A stretch of DNA of 64,000 nt. It comes from G963665185 sp049723905. GTDB taxonomy: Bacteria > Desulfobacterota > Desulfovibrionia > Desulfovibrionales > Desulfovibrionaceae. The notes under the pieces are model-generated. The model saw nothing but the letters and a program-made list of their open reading frames with translations, was not told the origin of the DNA and did not search any database. The position numbers were made by a program, and so were the translations under genes. Positions 51,823-58,813 of the stretch are shown here, in pieces (within the stretch, counting starts at the first letter, position 1; every line of letters begins with the position of its first letter). The stretch lies in contig NZ_JBJKFD010000001.1 in the NCBI RefSeq assembly GCF_049723905.1, forward strand, positions 3,224,001-3,288,000, read 5' to 3'.

Positions 51823-52812
51823 CTATATGCTGGCCGCAACCTTGCGGATAAGCCGCAGAAGCTGCCAGGTGAAGCTGGATTCATTATCGTACCAGATGAT
51901 CATTTTTACCTGGGTTCCATTCTTCACGGAAGTACACAGTCCGTCAACCACACCTCCGTGGGTGTCGCCGATGTAGTCGGTCGAAACCAGCGGAATCTCG
52001 GTGTAACCCATGTTCTCGTTGGCTGCGTTCTTCATGGCCGCGTTGATTTCCTCTACCGTGGTCTCGCGGCCCAGTTCGGCCACCAGATCTATGAGGGAAC
52101 CATCGGCCGTGGGCACGCGTACGGAAATACCGTCCAGCTTGCCTTCCAGTTCCGGCAGTACCAGCCCCACGGCCCTGGCTGCGCCCGTGGTGGTGGGCAG
52201 CATGTTCAGGGCGCAGGCCCTGCCCCGGCGGATGTCCTTGTGCGACCCGTCCAGCACGCGCTGGCTCATGGTGTAGGAGTGGATGGTGGTCATGGTGCCG
52301 TATTTGAGGCCGAAGGTCTCGTTGAGCACCTTGGCCACAGGAGCCAGGCAGTTGGTGGTACAGGATGCATTGGAGATGATCTTGTGGCTGGCGGGGTCGT
52401 ACTTGTCGTGGTTGACACCCATAACCACCGTCAGGTCCGGATCTTTGGCCGGAGCCGAGATAATGACTTTTTTTGCTCCGCAGGCCAGATGCTTTTCACA
52501 GGATTGACGGTCGTTGAATTTGCCTGTGGATTCGATAACCAGATCGCATCCCTGCTTGCCCCAGTCCCATTCGTCGGGCGCATTGCGCGTAACCTGGACA
52601 TGGTTGCCGTTGATGATGATTCCGTCATCATCGTGACCTACTTCACCCGGGTAGGTCCCGTGCACGGAATCGTATTTCAACAGGTAGGCAAGGTCGGCGT
52701 TGGATGCCCGGGCGTTGATGGTCGCCAGCTCCAATTCGCCTGCCTCTCCAATGATGCGGGCCAGATAGCGGCCAATGCGCCCCCAGCCGTTGAGACCTAG
52801 TCTGACAGTCAT
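51823..52812 (-). CDS. gap: Glyceraldehyde-3-phosphate dehydrogenase
   Basis: The 329-residue enzyme has the Rossmann start LGLNGWGRIGRYLAR, the catalytic cysteine in SNASCTTNCLAPVAKVL and the paired His in GTMTTIHSYTMSQRVLDGSHKDIRRGR. WYDNESSFTWQL closes it. It acts in glycolysis or gluconeogenesis. GWGRIGR departs from the common GFGRIGR. It lies in the same region as the class II aldolase but is separated by repeats. Confidence 0.96.
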   Translation of the reverse strand: MTVRLGLNGWGRIGRYLARIIGEAGELELATINARASNADLAYLLKYDSVHGTYPGEVGHDDDGIIINGNHVQVTRNAPDEWDWGKQGCDLVIESTGKFNDRQSCEKHLACGAKKVIISAPAKDPDLTVVMGVNHDKYDPASHKIISNASCTTNCLAPVAKVLNETFGLKYGTMTTIHSYTMSQRVLDGSHKDIRRGRACALNMLPTTTGAARAVGLVLPELEGKLDGISVRVPTADGSLIDLVAELGRETTVEEINAAMKNAANENMGYTEIPLVSTDYIGDTHGGVVDGLCTSVKNGTQVKMIIWYDNESSFTWQLLRLIRKVAASI

Positions 52813-53238
52813 GATTTCCCCCGATTGTTTGGAAATACAGAATGTTAGAGTAAATAAGAGAGTCGGTCATCCCATTGGCAAGGCAAAAAGACCACGAGCA
52901 GAAGCAAGTTGTCCGCCATGCCGAGGGATGCCGTATCGCCAGTACAGCAAAGGTGGTTGGGCGCACTCCGGTCAGAAAGTGATCCTCTTTTTAAGGGATA
53001 TTTACGCCCGCCCAAGCTGATAATAGCAAATTTGATGGATGTGAAGCAATGCCGGACAATATGCGGAAGGAAATAAAAAAAAAGCAGGTCGTATTTTCTG
53101 GCGCCCCATGCTGCAAAATCTTGAAAAGCGTTGCGGTGTATGCCTTGCCGGGCGGGGGGCTGAAAGTGGGCGGGCCATGGATGTGGAGTTAGAAAAATGA
53201 GTTTTGGGGTCGGCAGTTCAAAAATGCTTGGGGGCTCA
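52813..53238. other. Intergenic region upstream of gap
   Basis: It presumably contains the gap promoter. No clear hexamers, operator or small gene were recognised. Confidence 0.4.
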
Positions 53239-53360
53239 GGCAGCTGAAAAATGCCCGATAGCTTCGTTGCTGCGAAAAATTCAGATCCCTCGTGTACATA
53301 AGAGTACACGTCGTGACTGAATTTTCCTGGCGTCTTGCTCTCGAACCTTTTTGAACTGCC
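53239..53360 (+). repeat. Hairpin element copy H (GGCAGCT type)
   Basis: Outer arms GGCAGCTGAAAAA and TTTTTGAACTGCC pair. Inner arms AAAATTCAG/CTGAATTTT replace the GCATTTCC arms of other copies. The central palindrome is GTGTAC-ATAAGA-GTACAC. The CGTTGCTGCG and TCTTGCTC flanks are conserved. Confidence 0.78.
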
Positions 53361-53428
53361 TGCGGAATTGGGTTGGTGGGGGAAAAGAAAGAAAAATCAA
53401 AGAATTGTGAACGTTTGTACGGCAGAGC

Positions 53429-53526
53429 GCAAAAGGTGCGAAGACAAGGCATGAGGGTGACTCAAGGCCGACGCATATTTCCTGATGCGCTGGATTTGGG
53501 CCCGCTTAAATAACGAAGTCAGCGGG
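53429..53526 (-). repeat. Hairpin element copy I, partly decayed
   Basis: GGTGCGAAGACAAGGCATGA and CTCAAGGCCGACGCATATTT match copy J with a few changes. The right half is only loosely conserved and the outer arm is lost. Confidence 0.6.
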
Positions 53527-53591
53527 GATTGGGTGATCTGTCAGGTCGGCTTCTGTTATCTTTTCAGAATGCCGAAAGATTGGGGCCGGCA

Positions 53592-53712
53592 GGGTGGTGC
53601 AAATGGTGCGAAGACGAGGCGTGAGGGGAACTCAAGGCCGACGCGTATTTCCTGATACGCGAGGATTTGAGTTCTTCGAAGCAACGACGTCAGCGTGCCT
53701 TTTGCACCACCC
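53592..53712 (-). repeat. Hairpin element copy J (GGGTGGTGCAAA type)
   Basis: Outer arms GGGTGGTGCAAA and TTTGCACCACCC are perfect. Inner pairs are GAACTCAA/TTGAGTTC and GCGTAT/ATACGC. Orientation is opposite to the other copies. It ends 7 bp from the fba stop codon. Confidence 0.75.
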
Positions 53713-53719
53713 TGAGGGG

Positions 53720-54643
53720 TTAGGCGGCGTTGGAACTGCCCAATACGTTCTTAATCTTGTGCTGTACCATGTCTTTCACCGCGGTGCGGGCCGCACCCAG
53801 GTAGGAGCGAGGATCGAACGCTGCCGGATTTTCCTGCAGATACTTGCGGACCACGGCGGTCATTGCCAGGCGGATGTCGGTATCGATGTTGATCTTGCAC
53901 ACGCCAAACGTGGCGGCCTTGCGCAGCAGCTCTTCGGGAACGCCCTGGGCGCTGCCGATGTCTCCGCCGTATTCGTTGCACATGTGCACGAATTCCTGGA
54001 GCACGCTGGACGCGCCGTGCAGCACCAGGGGGTACTGGGGCAGCATGTTGGAGATTTTTTCCAGGCGGTCGAAGTCTAGCCGTGCCTCGCCCGTAAACTT
54101 GTATGCGCCGTGGCTGGTGCCGATGGCGATAGCCAGGGAGTCGCAGCCCGTGCGTTCCACGAATTCGACTGCCTGGTCGGGATTTGTATAGATGTGGTCA
54201 TCGGCACTGACGTCTTCTTCAACTCCGGCCAGAACGCCCAGTTCGGCCTCCACCCACACGCCGTGCTCGTGGGCATAGTCCACCACTTCCTTGGTTACGC
54301 GGATGTTGTCCTCAAAGGAATGGCTGGAGCCGTCGATCATCACCGAGGTGAAACCGCCGTCGATGACTTCCTTGCAGATGGTGAAATCCTTGCCATGGTC
54401 CAGGTGCAGGACAACGGGCAGGTCGCTGCTTTCCGTGGCGGCTTCCATGAGCTTCACGATATAGTTCTGCCCGGCGTACTTGCGCGCTCCGGCAGAGACC
54501 TGGAGGATGAGGGGAGAGCGTTCCTCCTGCCCGGCTTCCATGATGCCTTGGATGATTTCCATATTATTCACATTGAAAGCGCCGATGGCGAATTTGCCGG
54601 CATACGCTTTGGCAAACATTTCTTTTGGAGAAACGAGTGGCAT
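53720..54643 (-). CDS. fba: Fructose-bisphosphate aldolase, class II
   Basis: The 307-residue zinc aldolase starts at ATG 54641-54643 after gggag. FAIGAFNVNNMEIIQGIMEAG, PVVLHLDHGKDF (zinc His), SVMIDGSSHSFEDNI, VEAELGVLAGVEEDV, TSHGAYKF, VLHGASSV and CKINIDTDIRLAM are all family motifs. It cleaves fructose 1,6-bisphosphate into triose phosphates. A good minus-strand promoter precedes it. Confidence 0.96.
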   Translation of the reverse strand: MPLVSPKEMFAKAYAGKFAIGAFNVNNMEIIQGIMEAGQEERSPLILQVSAGARKYAGQNYIVKLMEAATESSDLPVVLHLDHGKDFTICKEVIDGGFTSVMIDGSSHSFEDNIRVTKEVVDYAHEHGVWVEAELGVLAGVEEDVSADDHIYTNPDQAVEFVERTGCDSLAIAIGTSHGAYKFTGEARLDFDRLEKISNMLPQYPLVLHGASSVLQEFVHMCNEYGGDIGSAQGVPEELLRKAATFGVCKINIDTDIRLAMTAVVRKYLQENPAAFDPRSYLGAARTAVKDMVQHKIKNVLGSSNAA

Positions 54644-54712
54644 TATGAACTCCCTTGTCGGTAATTTTCTATTTGGGAAATACGGGCCGAAGCCGCAGGT
54701 TAATACCGAAAA

Positions 54713-54742
54713 TATATACCCAGCCGGGGGCTTTTCTGTCAA
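54713..54742 (-). promoter_or_regulatory. Sigma-70-type promoter of fba
   Basis: TTGACA (54742-54737), an 18-nt spacer, and TATATA (54718-54713) on the minus strand, 70 bp upstream of the fba ATG. Confidence 0.7.
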
Positions 54743-54854
54743 CGCGGGCTGGATGTTTCAATGCGTTTGCTTGTGCGTGTTTCCGTATGAAAAAATGGGT
54801 TGGGAAACATGTCCGTTAGGGGGCGGTTCGCCGAATATTGTTGTGCGGCAGGCC

Positions 54855-54895
54855 TTGCGGAGGCTTGACAGACCGCAATATGGCGTGCCAATAAA
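54855..54895 (+). promoter_or_regulatory. Promoter/operator region of the trpB leader
   Basis: TTGACA at 54865-54870 lies 37 nt upstream of the leader ATG, with AATAAA (54890-54895) as the only -10 candidate after a long 19-nt spacer. TTGCGG (54855) and CCGCAA (54873-54878) flank the -35 as an inverted repeat, a possible repressor site. Confidence 0.55.
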
Positions 54896-54901
54896 CGCGT
54901 T

Positions 54902-54988
54902 ATGCAAAACGTGAACACCCTTCTTTCCACCGGTTGGTTTTGGTGGCGGTCCTGGAGCAACAGGCCGCGGGGTGTTTTTGTGGCATAA
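54902..54988 (+). CDS. Tryptophan-rich leader peptide upstream of the second trpB
   Basis: A 28-codon frame, ATG 54902 to TAA 54986-54988. Residues 11-18 are GWFWWRSW, with four Trp codons. No ribosome-binding site precedes it. A terminator follows 37 nt after the stop and then trpB. The arrangement is that of a trp leader peptide, although it controls a single trpB gene here. Confidence 0.83.
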   Translation: MQNVNTLLSTGWFWWRSWSNRPRGVFVA

Positions 54989-55062
54989 GTATTCCTCCCT
55001 GGTGGAGAACTATACAGACCAACATAACCGCGGCAGCGAAAGCTGGCGCGGTTTTCTTTTTG
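54964..55062 (+). promoter_or_regulatory. Tryptophan attenuator upstream of the second trpB
   Basis: The terminator AACCGCG-G-CAGC-GAAA-GCTG-G-CGCGGTT (55026-55053) is followed by TTTTCTTTTT. An alternative pairing joins GCCGCGG at 54964-54970, inside the leader frame just after the Trp codons, with CCGCGGC at 55028-55034, which would open the terminator. Confidence 0.78.
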
Positions 55063-55099
55063 TCCGCGCCGGAGGTCGCTGCGCACAAGGAGACGCGCA

Positions 55100-56320
55100 A
55101 TGACAACCCTTCCCGATTCCAAAGGTTTTTTCGGCGAGTACGGCGGACAATATCTGCCCCCTGAAATCCTGCCCATTGTCAACGAACTGGCCGACGTCTT
55201 TGCCAAATACAAGGACGATCCCGAGTTCAACCGAGAATTTTCCTATTATCTGAAGCAATATTCCGGGCGTCCCACTCCGCTGTACCTGTGCGAAAACCTT
55301 ACCGCACGGCTGGGCGGCGCAAAAATCTATCTCAAACGCGAAGACCTCAATCACTTGGGCGCGCACAAGGTGAACAACACCATCGGCCAGATCCTGCTGG
55401 CCAAGCGCATGGGCAAGAAAAAGGTCATAGCCGAAACCGGTGCAGGCCAGCACGGCGTTGCCACGGCAGCGACCTGTGCGCTCATGGGCATGGATTGCGT
55501 GGTCTACATGGGCGCGGAGGACGTGCGGCGGCAGCAGCTCAACGTCTTTCGTATGGAAATGATGGGCGCCAAGGTGGTTCCGGCTACCAGCGGCCAGTGC
55601 ACGCTCAAGGAAGCCGTGGACGAGGCGCTGGGCGCCTGGGTGGCCGATGCCGAGAACACGTTTTATCTGCTGGGGTCGGCCGTTGGCCCGCACCCGTATC
55701 CCATGATGGTGCGCCACTTTCAGTCGGTGATCGGCACGGAATCCCGCGAGCAGATTCTGGAGCTGGAAAGCAGGCTGCCCGATTATGTCATGGCCTGCGT
55801 GGGCGGAGGTTCCAATGCCATCGGCATGTTTTCCGGTTTTGTGGACGATGCCGAGGTAAAACTGCAGGGCGTGGAACCGTCGGGCCGCGGACTGGCCGTG
55901 GGCGATCACGCGGCCTCTTTGAGCCTGGGCAAGCCCGGCGTGATGCACGGTTTCAACTCCTACATGCTGCAGGACGACAAGGGCGAACCCGCGCCCGTGT
56001 ACTCCATTTCCGCAGGGCTGGATTATCCCAGCGTGGGGCCGGAACACAGCCTGCTCAAGGACCTGGGCCGGGCCGAATACGTCATGGCCAGCGATAAGGA
56101 CGCACTGGCCGCTTTCTTCATGCTGTCCGAATGCGAGGGCATCATTCCCGCGCTGGAATCCGCGCACGCACTGGCCCAGGCCATCCGCCTGGCTCCGAAG
56201 CTGGACAAGGACAAGATCATCCTGGTCAACCTGTCCGGCCGCGGTGATAAGGACGTGGCGCAGGTGCAGGAAATGCTCAGCAAGGGTGTTATCGACCGCA
56301 CCAAACTGACCATAGAATAG
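55100..56320 (+). CDS. trpB: Tryptophan synthase beta chain, stand-alone copy
   Basis: This 406-residue paralogue of the operon trpB starts at ATG 55100 after aaggag. PLP lysine region HLGAHKVNNTIGQ, AETGAGQHGVATAATCALMG, CVGGGSNAIGMFSGF and NLSGRGDKDVAQ are intact, so it should be active. It has the standard TrpB1 length, not the longer TrpB2 form. It is monocistronic, without trpA, behind its own Trp leader. Confidence 0.94.
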   Translation: MTTLPDSKGFFGEYGGQYLPPEILPIVNELADVFAKYKDDPEFNREFSYYLKQYSGRPTPLYLCENLTARLGGAKIYLKREDLNHLGAHKVNNTIGQILLAKRMGKKKVIAETGAGQHGVATAATCALMGMDCVVYMGAEDVRRQQLNVFRMEMMGAKVVPATSGQCTLKEAVDEALGAWVADAENTFYLLGSAVGPHPYPMMVRHFQSVIGTESREQILELESRLPDYVMACVGGGSNAIGMFSGFVDDAEVKLQGVEPSGRGLAVGDHAASLSLGKPGVMHGFNSYMLQDDKGEPAPVYSISAGLDYPSVGPEHSLLKDLGRAEYVMASDKDALAAFFMLSECEGIIPALESAHALAQAIRLAPKLDKDKIILVNLSGRGDKDVAQVQEMLSKGVIDRTKLTIE

Positions 56321-56449
56321 GTATTTGTTATTGCGCGCGCGGGGCGGGGGATGCGGACGTTGTGTCTTTTTCTCCCGTCCCGCAATGCGGAAAGACAAGC
56401 TCCGGCTGCACCGGCAAAACAGGGCAGCCGTTACTGCCGTAACATTTGC

Positions 56450-56863
56450 CTACATCGCGTCCTGCGCGTCGTAGACGTTGCAGATGCAGCACAAAAAGGT
56501 TCCGGATTCGGTTGTGCTGGCATTGCGCATGCCGTGCGGTTCGTCGGCTCCGGTGTAGACCCAGTCGCCCGGTTTGCAGAGGCGCGATTCCAGAATTTCC
56601 CCGGTTTCCGGGTCTGCGCCAAAGCATTCGAACTCGCCCGACTCGATGTACATGGTCTGCTGGTAGAAGTGGCTGTGTACAGGAATTTCACCGCCCGGCT
56701 CCACGGTAAAGTGGCGCAGGCCGTATTCCGGCTGGCCGTTGGCGTCCTGTCCCACCTTGGACAGCCAGCGGATGGTCACGCCCTTCACGTCGAAATTCTT
56801 CTGGTTGAACGTGGCCGTTTTAACCGGCACGCCTTCCACTTCGCTGGTATGTTTGGCGATCAT
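56450..56863 (-). CDS. Cupin-domain protein
   Basis: The 137-residue protein starts at ATG 56861-56863 after ggagg. The cupin motif HFTVEPGGEIPVHSHFYQQTMYIESGEFECFG supplies two His and one Glu metal ligands, and the second motif is CKPGDWVYTGADEPHGMRN. It lies 32 nt after thiE on the same strand and may belong to the thiamine unit. The function is unknown. Confidence 0.82.
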   Translation of the reverse strand: MIAKHTSEVEGVPVKTATFNQKNFDVKGVTIRWLSKVGQDANGQPEYGLRHFTVEPGGEIPVHSHFYQQTMYIESGEFECFGADPETGEILESRLCKPGDWVYTGADEPHGMRNASTTESGTFLCCICNVYDAQDAM

Positions 56864-56895
56864 GTATTCCTCCGGTTCTGTAACATATTGAAATT

Positions 56896-57543
56896 TCAGC
56901 CTGCCGTCCGCTTCCCGGCTTCCACGGCACGAACAAGCCGGGCTGCGGCCTCGCGCGGCGACGGGGCCGAGCATATGGCCGAAACCACGGCCACGCCGTC
57001 CACCCCGGAGGTCGCGATTTCCTGGGCGTTTTCCTGATTTATTCCGGCAATGGCCACCAGGGGAATGCGCGATTGGGCCACGGCGCGGCGCAGGCCGTCC
57101 GGTCCCCAGGGCGAGCCTTTCACATCCTTTTTGGTATTGGTGGGGTAGGCCGGGCCAATGCCCAGATAGTCCACGGGCATGGACTGGGCAGCGGCCAGCT
57201 CTTCCGGCGTTTCCACGGAAAGGCCGAGAATCCGGTCCGGGCCGATGAGACGGCGGGCGTCTTCCGCCGGCATGTCGCTCTGGCCCACGTGCACGCCTTG
57301 CGCTCCGGCGGCCAGGGCCACGTCCAGGCGGTCGTTGATCAGCAGGGGCACGCCAAGCGGTTCCAGACGGGAGACAAGGGCGCGGGCAAGCGCGACAAAC
57401 TCACCGGTGGCGGCGTGTTTTTCCCGCAGCTGCACCATGGTGCAGCCGCCCTTCACGGCCTCGGCCACCACGTCCTCCAGGCTGCGGCCCAGGCACAGGT
57501 CGCGGTCGGTCACCAGATATACGGAAAGATCAAACGTGTTCAT
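56896..57543 (-). CDS. thiE: Thiamine-phosphate synthase
   Basis: The 215-residue TIM barrel joins the pyrimidine and thiazole phosphates. VYLVTDRDLCLGRSLEDVVAEAVKGGCTMVQLREK, LLINDRLDVALAAGAQGVHVGQSD, IGPAYPTNTKKD and VAIAGINQEN are typical. The ATG overlaps the thiM stop by 4 bp. Confidence 0.95.
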   Translation of the reverse strand: MNTFDLSVYLVTDRDLCLGRSLEDVVAEAVKGGCTMVQLREKHAATGEFVALARALVSRLEPLGVPLLINDRLDVALAAGAQGVHVGQSDMPAEDARRLIGPDRILGLSVETPEELAAAQSMPVDYLGIGPAYPTNTKKDVKGSPWGPDGLRRAVAQSRIPLVAIAGINQENAQEIATSGVDGVAVVSAICSAPSPREAAARLVRAVEAGKRTAG

Positions 57544-58373
57544 GCAAGTTCCACCTTCAGCCGCTGGGCAACGTCTTTTTCTTCCATCAGATACAATGCG
57601 TTGTACAGGTGCAGCTGCAGACTGCCCGGTCCGGGCGAGGCCTCGGCAGCCATTTCCCCGGCAATGTCCATGACCGCGGCGGTATCAACCGCAGCCAGGA
57701 ACGGGTCGGGCTGGACCGCGGCCATGGCTCCGGCCAGCGCGGTGCAGGTGCAGCCAAGGCCGGTGACTCTGGGCATCATGTCCGAGCCGCCTGCCAGCCG
57801 GGCTTCCCTGTTTCCGTAGACCACAAGATCCACCTCGCCGCTGACCACCACGGCACAGCCGTGTTTGCGGCTGAGCACGCGGGCGGCTTCTCCGGCCTCT
57901 TCCACGCTATTGAGCGAGTCCACGCCCTTGGGGCGGCCCTGTTCTCCGGCCACGGCCATAATCTCCGACGCATTTCCCCGGAGTATGGCGGGCCGGTATT
58001 TTTCCAGAAATTCGCGGGCCAGACCGGTGCGCAGGTCGTTGACCCCGGCGGCGACAGGGTCCAATGCAATGGGCTTGTTCTGTTTGACGGCAATGTCCAT
58101 GGCCACCCGCATGCCTTCCACATATTCCGGGGCAAGGGTGCCAAGGTTGATGACCAGGGCCTGGGCCAGGTCCATGAGGCCGGGCAGGTCTTCGGCCACG
58201 TGGTTCATGGCCGGGGATGCGCCAAGGGCCAGCAGGGCGTTGGCCGTGTTGTTGGTGACCACGTAGTTGGTGACGTTCACCACCATGGGGCCCTGCTTGC
58301 GGACCGCGTCGATATCGTTCCAGACTGTCCGTATCATTTCGGGGGAAGCACTCATGTCACTCATTCCACTCAT
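57540..58373 (-). CDS. thiM: Hydroxyethylthiazole kinase
   Basis: The 277-residue kinase salvages the thiazole moiety of thiamine. GPMVVNVTNYVVTNNTANALLALGASPAM, ALDPVAAGVNDLRT, RGNASEIMAVAGE and VTGLGCTCTALAGA, with the catalytic Cys, are visible. The start could also be at 58364 or 58355; 58373 overlaps the previous stop by 4 bp. With thiE it forms a salvage route that needs an external or separately made pyrimidine. Confidence 0.94.
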   Translation of the reverse strand: MSGMSDMSASPEMIRTVWNDIDAVRKQGPMVVNVTNYVVTNNTANALLALGASPAMNHVAEDLPGLMDLAQALVINLGTLAPEYVEGMRVAMDIAVKQNKPIALDPVAAGVNDLRTGLAREFLEKYRPAILRGNASEIMAVAGEQGRPKGVDSLNSVEEAGEAARVLSRKHGCAVVVSGEVDLVVYGNREARLAGGSDMMPRVTGLGCTCTALAGAMAAVQPDPFLAAVDTAAVMDIAGEMAAEASPGPGSLQLHLYNALYLMEEKDVAQRLKVELA

Positions 58374-58672
58374 TCCAAAATGTCTCCGACGCTTTTGACC
58401 TTTTGGACCATGCGGCCTCCGTCACTTTTCTTGGAATCCACGGCCATGGTCATGTAAACCCGGTCGCAGTCCTTACGCAGCTCGTCGTGGCAGCGGCGGA
58501 CGACATCCATCACTTCGTCGAATTCGCCTTCCATGACCGTCCCCATGGCTCCCAGCTCGTAGGGAAGCCCGGAATCCTTGATGATGCGCAGGGCGCGGGC
58601 CACATAGGGGGCAAGCGATTCCTTGTCTTGGGGGTCCAGGGGAAAAATAGTGAATGTTACAACGCAACTCAT
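58370..58672 (-). CDS. MTH1187/YkoF-type thiamine-binding protein
   Basis: The 100-residue ferredoxin-fold protein of the UPF0045 family includes VTFTIFPLDPQDKESLAPYVARALRII and YELGAMGTVMEGEFDEVMDVVRRCHDEL. Some members bind thiamine. The overlap with thiM supports a role in thiamine handling. It is the first gene of the unit; no TPP riboswitch is seen upstream. Confidence 0.85.
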   Translation of the reverse strand: MSCVVTFTIFPLDPQDKESLAPYVARALRIIKDSGLPYELGAMGTVMEGEFDEVMDVVRRCHDELRKDCDRVYMTMAVDSKKSDGGRMVQKVKSVGDILE

Positions 58673-58813
58673 GAAAATTCCTCCATATGGAATTGAATGT
58701 GCAAAACGGATTGTGCGTCCGCAGAGAATGGCCGGTCAAGGCTGAAATACCCCATGGAGTAAAACAGCCTGTGGCGGCGCAGTCGGTGCGGGGATGTGTC
58801 TTTGCCTCGGGTA

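Noticed and set aside
58673..58813. Possible TPP riboswitch upstream of the thiamine salvage genes
   Set aside because: No CTGAGA...ACCC and GAACCTGAT elements were found on the relevant strand.
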